Below, piece after piece: positions 36,526-48,615 of a DNA stretch of 64,000 bases (positions are counted from its first letter, which is position 1; each line of letters starts with the position of its first letter). Below the pieces are notes generated by a model. That model was not told the origin of the DNA, did no database searches, and was given only the letters and a program-made list of their open reading frames with translations. The position numbers and the translations under genes are program-made. The DNA lies in the NCBI GenBank assembly GCA_032718565.1, contig JAVGVS010000878.1:1-64000 (forward strand), in the 5' to 3' direction. The stretch is from Distichodus sexfasciatus. Lineage: Eukaryota; Chordata; Actinopteri; Characiformes; Distichodontidae.

Positions 36526-37683
36526 TGTCTCAGCCGTCAGAGTCTGATGTGATGTGCATTTGAATGACTAATTGTAAAATGTTGCTGGTTTTTCTGAGTT
36601 CAGAACAGAAGTGAGAGAACCACGCACGCAGTTACGCAGGAGAGTTATATCAGCTTAAAAATGCAACAAGTCCATACATTTACATTTTTGCATCTACAAA
36701 ATATGACCATGTCCAGTCTGGGAAAAAATATCCAACCAACAGGTACTCATGAGAGAGTTTGTTCACATGAGAGACACACTGTGAGCAAATAAAATAAAAT
36801 AAATTTAATTTAAGTCTGTAATGTAATGTAAAATCTAATTACATGTAATTAAGTTGAATTAAAAATCAAAATAAATAAATCCATTTAATTAATTACTTTT
36901 AATTAAATAAGATTTTGAAATCAGAATCAGGAAAAAGTCATTTAACTTGAGGAAAATAGATTTCTGTTACACCTTCCAAGTCGAGGAATAAAACTCTAGT
37001 TATATTTATATATTCCCCCCCGATAACGAGCAGCGTGTATGTTGTACGCTGTGAAGCGTTTGGAGTGAGCAAGTCGGTTTATTCCCGTCCCTTTGGCCGT
37101 CCTGCGCTGCAAATGTCACAATTCTCTGAGTGTTAATGAGTCACGGCGTCTCTCCTACATACCAGAGTCTTAATAATAATGTGCACGGAGAGTGTGCAGT
37201 GTCCACAACGCCTCGGCGACTAATACAAAAATACATTTTTGCAAATTGTGTAATTTCTCGAGGTATTTTGATAGTGATGATGTTGCCCGATGTGATTATG
37301 ATGATGTGAATATTTGCGTGTTTATTTGGTGTAGATGGTAAATTAAAGTATTAGACCTACTGGGTCGCAACTTTCCACAGAGTATAATTTTACAATTTGA
37401 AGACTTCCATCGTAAATTAACGGCTTCCCGAATGTGTTGTTTTATTGTTGAAATTGTAAGATTTTATTGCGGCAACACGTGTGATGGTTTAGTTTTATCA
37501 ACGTGCGAGGAGGTAACGCCTCCCTCGTGTTAGCGTGTGCGTCACGACGTCTGAGCGAATTGCAGAGTAAAGGGAAGTGGCGTGAAGTCCAACATTTTTC
37601 CGATGTGACCTTTCGGATTCACTCGGGCTGCTGCTAAATGTCTTGTAATGTCACAACGTTTGATGAGTCAGGGCTCCAATTTG

Positions 37684-37732
37684 ACAAAGAGCTTTTTTCC
37701 TCCTCCTCCTCTTCCTCTTCCTCTTCCTCTGT
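37684..37732. repeat. TCC/TTCC microsatellite
   Basis: A run of TCC then TTCC-type units. Confidence 0.85.
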
Positions 37733-37861
37733 TTAAATAATTCCTTGTGTCACATTTAAATGGGAAAGCAATTAGAAGGGAAAAAGTCTGGCTTTCTGAG
37801 AAATGAGAAATGTTTCTGAGCCGATTAAACGCTACATTATCACGTTCTTCAGTCGCACCAT

Positions 37862-38820
37862 ATAGAGATGCACCGATCCAACTTGTTCAGTTCCGATACC
37901 GATGCCGATACTTGGGCTTTGGGTATGGGCCGATCCCGAGTCCTGATCTGATAGCAGTTTATAATGAATAAGTTGTGTATTTCTCTGTGAGGAGGAGACT
38001 GAGATGATTCTGTTCTGCTTAAGGAAATACTCGACTTAAATCCTGTTTTCCTACTAAAACAACGTAATAAATATAACTGCAAGCAGTGATTACGGGGTAA
38101 TTTATTAGGCAAAACGCATAATAGCTTATTATAGTGCCACCAACTGGCATAGTGGTGCAATTTATTTTTGCCTGAGTAGTGGGTGGGGTACTGGACCTAC
38201 CTGCCAAGCTTCAAAGCTGCAGGTCTTTCTCCACAACGCATTTTAATGCAGAACAAAAAAATAAAAATTAATAATAATAATAATAATAAAATCAGCACGA
38301 TTTCAATAGGGTTCCAGCAGTTCCACTGATTGGCCCCTAATTACTGATATTAAATAATTACAAGGTGCGCTGCTGTGGCTCCACTGCCGTCTCTTCTCTT
38401 TGTGCCGTTTGCTCTCGATTCGCTGCTTTATTTAATGCCCTGCCCACAACACTCTCTGATTGGCTACATGTCACACAAAGTCTAGGTTAAATGGAGAACA
38501 CGTTGAGCAGCTTTGCTTTCATCAACACTACCTGCTGCGGCTTCATTTGGAATACTAAGTTTCAGATGTTTCACAGTTTTATGATGTTATTAAAATGTTT
38601 ATTTAATATTATGTAAAGTTAAATTAAAAGTATGTAGAAAATTGAAGTAATTACAAACAATGAAGTTATTTAAATAAAGTTCTGTGTTGGAGTTTGTAAA
38701 ATAAAAAAAATTGATTTTCTCTCTATTTTTTTTTGGGGGGGGGGCATATCTGTTCTAACTAAGTAGCACTAACTGGTATCGATATCAGCCCTGAAAACCC
38801 AATATCGGTCGACCTCTAAT
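37862..38820. mobile_element. decayed DNA-transposon region with GCACCGATCC and GGTCGACC ends
   Basis: The left edge 'agatgcaccgatccaacttg' and 'gggccgatcccgagtcctga' resemble the start of common fish hAT-like elements. The right edge 'ccaatatcggtcgacctcta' resembles the end of another such family, so two elements may be nested. Similar GTCGACC ends occur at 10511 and 32760. No transposase is readable. Confidence 0.45.
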
Positions 38821-39354
38821 CCCTAGTAGTATATTCTATATAACTCCAGCACATGGCTATAAAGCACCTCAAGACCCATTCTTACCAAAAATAACAAATT
38901 AGTGACACTAATTGGCGTCTTGACTGGTGTGTTTTGAATTTGACGTTAATCAGCAGCTAATTTTGGACACCCAAATGTAGTAGTGCTGGATGTAGGATTA
39001 GTGACGGGTCTGAGACTTGAACTGGCGGCTTAAACCAAAAATAAACAGCCAATGAATGTAGATTTTGATAAACGTTCACATCCCCTTTTCCTGTAATGAG
39101 GCACCTGGAATTCCTCCCGTATTTTTATTTTTAAGATGAAACTGTTTTTATCAGACTGGTATCACACACACACACACACACACAGGCCTCCCCTGGCTGC
39201 AGGGGATAAAAAGTGCGTGAAAGGTTGAGTGTGAAATTGAATTTTGGTTACAGAGGAATGAGGGAAATCCGGTTAAGTGATTGACCTGGCAGACGGAGGA
39301 CAAAAACCTCCAGAAATGTTGCAATGCAACCACAGCGCATTAAAAGAAAGAAAT

Positions 39355-39790
39355 ATTACACACCTTATCTCATAATTACAATGACAGATCTTGTAGGTAT
39401 GAGAAAAGATCGTATAATTACGAGATCAGGCTTTCATAATTACGAGAAAAGATTGTGACGTGGCTCCAAGAAAAGAGAAAATGTCTTATAATTACAGCAT
39501 GATCTTGTTATTATGGGAAAAGCTCTTGTAATTACATCATCATAATTTCATCATAACGCCATCATGAGTTCGTAATTACAAGAAAAAAAACGTAACTCAT
39601 AATTACTTCATTGTAATTTCATCATTATTACTAGAAATGATCTCATAAATCATAGTAAATCTGACGTCATGATCTTATAATTACAATATTATGATCTTGT
39701 AATTATGACACCATGCTCTTGTGATTACATAATACTGAGAAAAGGTATTATTATTATTATTATCAGATCTTTTCTGCTTGTCACAGTTAC
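39355..39790. repeat. degenerate 'aattacgagat' tandem repeat
   Basis: Units near 21-22 bp built on 'cttgtaattac' and 'cataattacgagaaaag' recur for about 430 bp. The array shares its core with the larger array at 42588-43735 and uses similar words to 59635-59955. A perfect CRE (TGACGTCA, 39662-39669) lies inside. Confidence 0.65.
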
Positions 39791-39985
39791 AAGATAAGGT
39801 GTCGCATTTTTTTCATGACTCGTGACCCTTTTCTTTGTTTTCTTTAATTACTTGTATTTTATTTTTTCTTTGATGAATGTAACGCACTTCAGTACAACGC
39901 TACTTAAATTACATCAATCATAAATTCTTCTCTTCTGTACGTCCTACTAAACTTTTCGGCTTGGGGTCGCTAAGTCTTTGTCTGA

Positions 39986-40238
39986 TCAGCTGAGTTGTTC
40001 CAGCGGGAATTCTGGAATGTCACAATGGCCCAAGAACGCAGAGACGTGGAATTTGATACAGAGATCAGCCTCAATATAGACTGCAAAATTCAGACAGGTG
40101 CGATCGATTTTACTCACCTGGAGCCCAGAAATCGACCCGAATCCCAACTTGCTTCCAAAGTCAAACCGTAACCCCGACTTTTACACCACGCAGACGGGAG
40201 ATACTGGTGATGGCAGCAGCTACAAACTTAACCGATGA
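39986..40238 (+). other. unrecognised protein-like segment (exon or retrocopy fragment)
   Basis: One frame is open from 39986 to a stop at 40169-40171 and reads LFQREFWNVTMAQERRDVEF, then DTEISLNIDCKIQTGAIDFT and onwards. A shift of +1 continues with PDFYTTQTGDTGDGSSYKLN to a stop at 40236. The ATG at 40025 has a good context (A at -3, G at +4). An acceptor-like AG at 39988-39989 follows a branch-point-like tactaaac near 39946, and GTGCGA at 40098 could be a donor. Codon choice and residue mix look protein-like in a region otherwise without coding character. I do not recognise the family. It may be a decayed retrocopy or captured exon, or less likely an unannotated nested gene. Confidence 0.35.
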
Positions 40239-40599
40239 TCAGTTTTGCTTTTGTGGAAATATTGAAGGGGCTGAGGTGTTTCTGGACACACTCCATGTCT
40301 AGTGGTTAGGACACTCGCCTCCAGGAAACTTATTTTCTATAGATTTACATTTTTTAGTTTGTTGTAAAGTTAACTTCTTTAAATGATCCTGTTGAATTTA
40401 CGCAGGTACTTGTATGACTATGTATGTGAAAATGAAAGAATATTATACTTTATCCACCAATATCTTTTGAAGTTTTTTCCTTAAATTTGTTTTTTAAAAA
40501 GGTTTTTACGAAATTTGCTGGAATTTGACAAAAACACAAAAAGCTAATTGCATAAGAGTGTTGCGTAGAACTGTTTTTCATCCTTCATGGATTCTGCTT

Positions 40600-40740
40600 T
40601 TACCTATAAACTAATACGTCTCAGAGAAAACATCGGTGAAAGTCGGAATCTTCGTAAAAAGTGTGTGTGTTTATGGGCAAATTTCTTCTTAAGAACGGTT
40701 GGTGAACGAGGTCTGTTCAATCTTGAATCTTGATTTGGGA
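40600..40740. repeat. dispersed repeat end, inverted 'gggcctcattcac' type
   Basis: 'tcttcttaagaacggttggt' and 'tttgggcaaat' match, in inverse orientation, the end at 20605. The same end occurs at 51650-51760. Confidence 0.4.
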
Positions 40741-41370
40741 GCCCACGATGCCTCGCACATTCTGCCGTTAAGCATATTTTATCAAGTAAATTGGAATAGC
40801 AAATATCCCCCAAACCTCTGACCAATTATATCAGCGACGGCGAGATTCCGTTCCCAGAGCGACTGGTTAAATGTGGAATTCCTCTCTTGGCCGATTTCCA
40901 GCCCCAATGCTGTACGAGGCTGTGCTGATTTTACCAACAGACTTTAAATTGGAGCAGGAACAAAGCTGCTTCTTCAGCACAACTCCTGCTGCTGCTTTGT
41001 GCTGGGTTTATAGCTATTTTATTTATTTATTATTATTTATTACATCGTTAAAGCACCTTTCATATATCTGAGGTAAAGCTCCAAGTGCTTAAATAAACAG
41101 GATGAACGATAAAAACAAAGACAAAAAAAAATATTGGAGTTGCTTTTTTGTGAGTTGATATCGATCCTTGGCTCCTGTATCGAGTCGAATCTTATTGAAA
41201 TCGTATCGACTTTGTGATGTCATATATCAATAAAACAGCGTATGAAGAAACTTGTGATCTACACCAATAATAAATCATTTAAACTTCATTGTCATCTCAG
41301 CTAGGGTAATATCACTCATACACTCACTCAATATTATATCGTATTGTGATATATCGTATCGATATCGATT

Positions 41371-42272
41371 TAGAGATCGCATCTCTCCACACACTTGCTG
41401 CTTCCTAACGTCCAGTCCGGGAAATTCTGAAGCTTTTTATTCTCTTTCATCAGGGTGTAAATCACAAGTTTCATCAGGATATGATATTGTATCGATTCGG
41501 TTTGTGCCGATATTGCAAAATCTGCTACGATAAGATTTTGTGGACTGGGTTCAATTGTTCATATATACAGTATATATATATTTGTGACCCTCCACGGCAA
41601 AACCAGTCACTTGTCGCAACCGAGGTTTCCGAGAAAAACGAGCGTTTATGTTGCGTGGGGTAAAATTTTGGATTTTTTGTTTTTAGTGTTTTGAAACAGT
41701 GGAAGGTCTATACTGTACTGTTACTGAATAAATATGGCTGAAAAACGTACCCTTTCCATCCTAAAAACGTGACTTTCTTGAGGTGAGGAATTCAATTCCA
41801 GCAGAATGTTAAAAGTTTGTGTTTTGACCGCTCTACTTCAATGTTTACGGTAAATCCACTGGTTGACTAGCGTGAAGATATTTCTGCGGAATCCATCTCC
41901 GTGTCCCGAGTTCAGTTAACCTAACGCAGGTAGGCTATCCGTGTGGCTGTGAATGCAGCGTAGGCTACCGTAAATACATACTTTGAATGTTGATATCTCA
42001 GTCATATGTCGTCCCATTCATTCCATATAGGTATCGTTTTGAAGCTTGATTTATGCCCTCTTATTAAACCATTATAACTCAATTTCAAACATTTGCGACA
42101 AGCGACTGGTTTTGCCGTAGAGGGTCACATATATCATAGCAGACTTTGCTATCAATCAATATAATATCATATCGTGCTGAAACTTTACACCCTGATGAAG
42201 GAGAAGAAGCAGCAGCAGAATTCCCGGTCGGATGTAAGGAAGCTGCAGGCGTGTGGGGAGATGTGATCTCTA
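41371..42272. other. inverted duplication whose loop is a MITE
   Basis: The left arm (41371 to about 41532) and right arm (about 42132 to 42272) are inverted copies. Left 'gagatcgcatctctccacac' pairs with the complement of right 'gtgtggggagatgtgatctc', then ttcctaacgtcc with ggatgtaagga, ccgggaaattct with agaattcccgg, 'ttcatcagggtgtaaa' with 'tttacaccctgatgaa', and 'tctgctacgat' with 'atcatagcaga'. The MITE at 41583-42129 fills almost the whole spacer. The arms include non-repeat-looking sequence, so this may be a larger fold-back element or a genomic inverted duplication. Confidence 0.75.
41583..42129 (-). mobile_element. TGTGACCC inverted-repeat MITE, copy 3
   Basis: Ends are TGTGACCCTCCACGGCAAAA and TTTTGCCGTAGAGGGTCACA. 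The interior follows copy 1 in orientation but is about 100 bp shorter, lacking part of the region after 'gtgaatgcagcgtaggcta'. The flanks are TATATAT and TATATC, so a TA target is likely. Confidence 0.85.
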
Positions 42273-42587
42273 CAGCGTATGTTAATAACGGTGATGAATA
42301 GGCTTCCCTCAGCACTCTAATTGAGCTCAACACCACAAACATTACAAAGAGCCTGCTTCTGTTTGCAGTACGGCAGCTAGAAAACAGACCTCTTTCCTTT
42401 CAATGCCCTTCAGACTTAATTACTCTGGCAGCTTTCTACACCTTCCATAAATCATCCTACAGAATCTGATGCTGGTCTGCTGAAGAAGTCAGCATTAGAG
42501 AATTAGTTTGGCCTGGCGATGTAACAGAGGGACGAGTGCGGTGGCCATTTAAACCATACAATATAGCATTAATGGACAAATGACCTC

Positions 42588-43735
42588 GTAATTAAATGAT
42601 GACACTGTAATTACAACATGATTACACCAAAATTACAGCATAATGACCTCGTAATTACAACATGATGACAATGTAATTACAACATGATTACACCAAAATT
42701 ACAGCATAATGACCTCGTAATTACACCATGATGGCAATGTAATTACAACATGAAGACACTGTAATTACAGCCTAATGACCTCGTAATTAAATGATGACAC
42801 TGTAATTACAACATGATTACACCAAAATTACAGCATAATGACCTCGTAATTACACCATGATGGCAATGTAATTACAACATCACGACACTAATTGCAGCCC
42901 TAATAACCTCGTAATTAAATGATGACACTGTAATTACAACATGATTGCACTAAAATTACAATAATGACCTCGTAATTACACCATGATGGCAATGTAATTA
43001 CAACATCAAGACTGCACAATTACAGCCTAATGACCTCATGTTAAATGATGACACTGTAATTACAGATTTTTAAAATTACAGCATAATGACCTCGTAATTA
43101 CCATGATGGCAATGTAATTACAACATAAGAAGACTACTATAATTGCAGCCCTAATGACCTTATGATTAGAAATGATGACACTGTAATTACAACATGATTA
43201 CACAAAATTACACAACATAATGACCTCGTAATTACACTTGATGGCAATGTAATTACAACATGAAAGGCTACTGTATTTAACATGAAGACACTTTAATTAC
43301 AACATGAACACTTGTTACATTTTAAGTGACCTCCATAATTACAAGATGACACTGTAATTTAGAACGAAGAAAACTGTAATTATAGCCCTAATGACCTCGT
43401 AATTATATGATGACACTGTAATTACAACATTATTACAAAAATTACTACATAGCCGTATAAGTAATTACAACATGATGGTAATGTAATTACAACAGAAGAC
43501 CGTGTAATTACAACATGATTACTCTGTAATTACAATATGATTACACCTGTAAATACAACATGATGACACCGCAATTACAACATGATGACACTGTAATTTA
43601 ACATATTTGCAGTATAGAATATAACATGATTACACGTAATTATAACAAGTGACATTGTAATTACAATGATGACCTAGTAATTACAACACAATGTCTGTGT
43701 AATTATGAAATGATGACCTCATAATTACAGAGTAA
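42588..43735. repeat. 22-bp minisatellite with a higher-order repeat of about 128 bp
   Basis: Monomers of 22 bp such as gtaattacaacatgattaca+cc, aaaattacagcataatgacc+tc and gtaattacaccatgatggca+at are arranged in a fixed order of about six, one of them shortened to 19 bp (gtaattaaatgatgacact). The short monomer recurs at about 42588, 42783, 42911, 43038, 43161 and 43399, most intervals being 123-128 bp. Order is clearest in the 5' half; the 3' half is increasingly mutated. Confidence 0.9.
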
Positions 43736-43995
43736 CAATATTCACTGAAAGAACAAAAAATGAATCATATCTCATAATTATTAGAACTTTTCGCGCCAAT
43801 TATGAAACGGTATGTTGAAGAAAGACAATTAATAAATAAACTATAAGAAGCACAACTCCATAATTATTAGATCTGTTAGCGTGAACATAGTTTTAATGTA
43901 GCATTCATAGACAACAATATACAACAATATCGTAGTGCAGGACTGAATCAACAATGCAATATTGTTGTCATATATATACTGTATATATATATATG

Positions 43996-44315
43996 TTATC
44001 ATGATGAAACTTTTGATGAATGAATGAAATGGTATCCTGTACCTTGATGTACGTGATGATTCAGCATCATAGTATCACCAAAGTCTGCTTTCACGTTACA
44101 GTTTCCATTTGATTCAATTCAGGAGCTCAACCAGACGTTTAAATGACAAACATGATCTTCTCTTTGAATAAATATAAACCTCCTGTTCAACGTAACGTGA
44201 TGTGACATCGTATATGATGTGTCTAAACAATTGTTGCATTTTGGATCAATGCTGTGTGCTCGTTGATGATCGATGTATTGATGTAGATTGATGTGTCGTT
44301 ACATCCCGGTACCCA
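43996..44315. repeat. degenerate dispersed element (GATATC/ATCGTTAC type)
   Basis: Starts 'tcatgatgaaacttttgatg', contains 'atcaccaaagtctgctttc' and ends 'gattgatgtgtcgttacatc'. It belongs to the same family as 5008-5335 and 23055-23493. Confidence 0.55.
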
Positions 44316-44557
44316 TCTGCTGATGTTACCTTGAGGCATAAGAGTCTTACTGATATGTCGTTTTATAATTTAGTTTATCGATGCAGATAAGCAGATGCTC
44401 CCTCTGGCCAGATGAAGAGAAAAACAATTAACAGTTTTATGGTGGGTCTGTTTGCACAGCATCGTTTTTCCGGCTTTATGGGTGCAATGTTTCTGGCAGT
44501 GTTTTGTGGAAGAGAAATCTGCAGCCGCCAGCTATATCTCCCTCTCCCTCCGCACAG

Positions 44558-44594
44558 ACTGTGTGGGAAGCTATATCATTTTCTCCTTCTCTGA
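44558..44594 (+). other. candidate 37-nt cryptic exon ending in a stop codon
   Basis: A strong pyrimidine tract and acceptor (atctccctctccctccgcacag region, AG at 44556-44557) precede 37 nt and a consensus donor GTAAGT at 44595. Read in the phase left by the D4 exon, the segment is open and its last codon is TGA. If used it would terminate D4 transcripts. This is signal-based only, without evidence of use. Confidence 0.2.
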
Positions 44595-44600
44595 GTAAGT

Positions 44601-46365
44601 GCGCTTGCCAGCTCTCTCTCTCTCTCACGCTGTTACCTCATCAGAAAAATCACGTCCAAATGTCTTGGCAGCTTCACCAGCCATAGATCCCTCATCTGTT
44701 CTTTATGCAGAAACGCTGGCTCCAGTCCTCTCCTCTGTAAGTCCATCAGTAAACATTTAGCCAACTTAGACTCCGGTTGCTGTTAATATTCATTAATACA
44801 TCTCCTACTTTGGGACTCAGTCAGCATATTTTCTGCCCAATTTCTTAAAGTCTATGATGAAATTGTCCCTCAAACTGCCAAACTGTTTGCTGCCTGTGTG
44901 AGGACACAGGGCCGTGCAATTAATCACAAAAAAAATTGGAATGTAAGAAATTGACAAGAAAATAGAGGCAAAAATGTAATTATGCAGATAGTGCAAATAC
45001 TGGACTCAAAATAGGGTAATAAATAAATATATGTACATTTTGGCCGAGCTTCTACCTCAAGAAATGTGTTTTAAGATGAGATATAAGTGACAATGCTTTG
45101 TAAAATGTATTAAATAGACTGAATATAAATCATGTATATACTTAATGTATTTTATATTAATATCAAAAAATAGTGTTTATTTTTAATATATATATTTATT
45201 TGTACAGATATTTTGGAATTATAATGTCTTATTATTACAAGAAATAAAAATAATTATATATTGATATAATATATAATAAAAATCATTTGATAAACATAAA
45301 TCTTAGTGTAAACTACTATTAAGGAGGTTTATTATTTTTAATTCTTTCTTTTTAAAATTAATGTGCTGTAATGAGACTGTAAAGTATTTCTATTTCAATA
45401 AAAAAAAAATACAATAATATTATATTATAAATGATGAAATTAACACAATAAAATGTCAAATAATATTGTATAATGTAAATAAAATATTATAATAATGCAT
45501 ATATAATATATTTTGATTTTGTAAGTATGACAAAATATTATATGATGAAATGATATATTATATAACCTGCAAAAATATTTTTGTAAAAATATATATTTTA
45601 GAATTATATGTAATATAGATAATATTATATATATGTATATAGCTGACAGGTTTGAGGTGAACATGATTGCACAGTTCCAGCTTGTTGAGCAGCAGATCCC
45701 TGCATGTGGAGTCTACAGCTGGTGTGGAACACAGTGCTCAACAGATATATGGCTAATTTGCACAAGTGTCGCGCTCTGACCTCCGCTGTTACCTCACACC
45801 AGCTTTCATTTTCCCAGTGCTTTTTGTTTGATTACGCCGTCCGCCGTGGCAGCCTCATAATGCAGAGTTCAGTCGCTGGAAATGCCGGAGTTTGTGTGGT
45901 GGTGAATACAGAGATGGGATCCAAATCCCATTTACTACTTCTTTTGGGAAACACTTGAATCTTTTGAGAACCGTTGTGGGATTTAGTGTGACGGAACAGA
46001 TTTCCCAAACAGTTTTGTGTTGGCGATCTCATTAACATGCCGCTTCGCTCCTGCTGAGATGTATTTACAAAGAATCTATTCTCACGTATGCTTCATCCAT
46101 GTTTGACACCGCAGCCAGTGTGCGCGGACATGTGTCATTTTGCTCCGGAGACTGTCGGGCTTCACCAGCGGCGTTTGTTGGAAATATGAGTTTGGGGTTG
46201 GGGTTTTAATAGGATTTAAGTGTATTTTGGTGAAATTATGAAAATATAAATATAAACATGTTTGGCTGAGGAGAACACTTTTAATAAAGGTGGGGTTTGC
46301 AAGTTGAGATTAGATCTTAATTTTTTAAAAAATGTTCCAATACAATTACAGATTGGGATGTTTTT
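44601..46365. other. non-coding intronic stretch, very AT-rich at 45070-45640
   Basis: No exon or named element seen. The AT-rich core consists of TATAATAT-type sequence. A less AT-rich segment at 45640-46160 is unique in this window. Confidence 0.4.
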
Positions 46366-46440
46366 TTGCTCATGGATTAAGCCTAGTCTTGGACTAAGTT
46401 GTGGTACCAGTGGAGATCTACTACTTAATCCTCAACTATG
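46366..46440. mobile_element. half copy of the fold-back MITE
   Basis: 'gctcatggattaagcctagt', 'cttggactaagttgtggtac' and 'cagtggagat' match the left arm of the complete element at 60126. Confidence 0.65.
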
Positions 46441-47166
46441 AAATTGAGCCATTATTTTGTAACAAATCTAAATATTTGCTGTTATTCCAAGGAGCGCTAT
46501 GTTAAAGTAACATAACTGAACGACTTTGCATTATTTTTCGCTTCTTCTGAGAATTGTGAAGTACAGATTTAAAACAGACGAATGTGCTGTAAGTTGTTGC
46601 AAATTGAAACAGTATTATTTTTGTTTGTGGAAATGTAAAGTGTATTCTTTCTTTGTAAAACACCATATTTGTGCTGGTGAAGTATTATGCTAGTGGTTTA
46701 GTTGTCCGATTCCGATATAATTCCGATAATTATCTTTGAGAGTGTCCTATAGTATTATGCATATACATAAAGGGGGATTTTTACTGGCCTTCTACTCCTT
46801 TGTGGAGCTGAAAATCCTCTTAATTTGAGCGAGAAGGTGCAGCGTCGCTAGCTGGGTTCGGCTCCCCGGGGACGGATGGATGGAGGAGAAGAGGAGGAGA
46901 GGGGCTTTGCAAGAAGAGTAGAGAGGGAAGCAGCTCTTCACTGCGTCTCAGCCTAATAAAGGCCGAGGTGCTCTTTGCTCAGCTGAAAGGTCAGCAACAG
47001 ACACGTTGAAGACTCAACTGACACCATGGAGCTGCTTCACCAAAAACCCGAGAGGAGGAGAGGGAGAGAAAGTGTGTAAAATTAGGAGTGAACCAGAAGT
47101 GGGATATGAAGGAAGATTTGGCTGTGAGTCTTTCGTAGCATTATTAATTAAGTGTTAATTATAAAT

Positions 47167-47826
47167 AGTGTTGCGGAGTAACGGAATACATGCACCGGCG
47201 TTACGTATTTAGAATACAAGATATGAGCCTTTGTGTTTCGTTACAGTTACGTTTAAATAGTGATAATCAGAATACAGTTACTTTATTTGGGCGATAGATT
47301 ACCACGGCCGGTCCTTTTCCTGTTTCATATGTTGATCTATCCCCTCTCTGTCCTCTCTGTCCTCTCTGTCCCCTCTCTATCCCCTCTCTATCCCCTCTCT
47401 AATTTTGGTAATTCCGCATTGCGAAACCCGACAAAACCATAATAAGAGGCTCTGATATAAGCGTCCTGTTAATGTTAGTGGCGTCAGTTACACAATGGAC
47501 CGAGCCAGCACAACAGAGCCAGCAGTGCCGGGCAGGAATGCATTTCTTACTGCATGAAATTTCATCACCTCCTCTTTGGTAAATATGTGTCTATTCAGGA
47601 ATTTGGGCTTAACAACCAACTGGTAAGAAAAAAACAAACAAGAATTTGCAGGATGTGATTGATGCATTCATGTAGTTGTAAAAAACGACAATATATTAAG
47701 TAATCCAGAGTGTTAGAATCGCTACTCGCATTGAGTAACTTAACGGAATACGTTACAAACTACATTTTGGGGCATGTATTCTGTAATCTGTAGTGGAATA
47801 CATTTTAAAGAACCTTCCCCAACACT
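47167..47826. mobile_element. 660-bp non-autonomous element with AGTGTTG ends
   Basis: Left end AGTGTTGCGGAGTAACGGAA; right end CCTTCCCCAACACT, whose complement begins AGTGTTGGGGAAGG. Further inward 'gaatacatgc' on the left pairs with 'gcatgtattc' on the right, and the right side has 'aacggaatacgttac'. This is a recurrent teleost element type without coding capacity. A CCTCTCT(G/A)T minisatellite lies at about 47340-47402. Confidence 0.65.
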
Positions 47827-48121
47827 GATTATAAAAAATAGTAGCACAATATAATCTCTCTGTTTATACAGTTATTGTGTATCATGTAACGTATTTTAGC
47901 AACTGATGGAAAATAAACATATTACTAATAGCTGAGAAGCGAGAAATTAGAAAACAACAAAAGCATCAACGCTATGCAGCTCACGGACTTCCTTTTCTCT
48001 ATGGTGTGGCCACCAAGGGTACCCTTCACTGTTATATGGATTCATCTTATCTTTAATCCGTCTTGTCTTATCAGTCCTGTTTGTTCCACCGACTCTTTGT
48101 TCCCTATTAGTTTAGTTCGTT

Positions 48122-48320
48122 TTAAGTGAGTGATTATTTGTGATTGTGGACAGCGCACCACAGCCGACTGTGAGCTCTGCATTTGACCCACCCGTGAAGG
48201 AGCAGTGGGCAGCACCCGTGAAGGAGCAGTGCTTGGGGAGGGTACCTTGCTCACGAGTACTTCAGTGGTACCTTTACCGGTCCAGGAGCCTCAGATCATG
48301 GGGCGAAGCCCCACCCGTTA
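48122..48320 (-). mobile_element. SINE with internal duplication
   Basis: Inverted copy: 'tgagtgattatttgtgattg', 'gagctctgcatttgacccac', 'ggtaccttgctcacgagtac' and 'cagtggtacctttaccggtc'. The stretch 'cacccgtgaaggagcagtg' is present twice in a row (about 48187-48230). Confidence 0.7.
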
Positions 48321-48615
48321 CCCTAATAACTTTTCTCTTGTGTTTCTGGTCAGTGCACTGTTGCATTATGGAGCCGATCTCGCCGTGTATATTTTTTCCA
48401 CGCGCACTTTGTTCTTATTTCTATTTTCAATAAAGAGAGAAAAAGCTAAAAAGCAAGCGGCAGCTCAGTAGGAAGTGATGATAGATATGATTGCAGAAAG
48501 AAGCTCAGCTCCACCAAATTCACACCAATTCAGTTGAGTTTATTTCTGCAGCGCTCTTTACAGCACTATAATATTTGTTGTATGATGTGTTTAGGATAGA
48601 GGTGATCATCATGTA

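Noticed and set aside
40290..40320. tRNA-like text 'gtctagtggttaggacactc'
   Set aside because: Resembles only the 5' half of a tRNA; no B box or foldable 3' half follows. At most a SINE fragment.
42588..43735. CRISPR-like array
   Set aside because: Monomers are contiguous 22-bp units without unique spacers, in a vertebrate intron.
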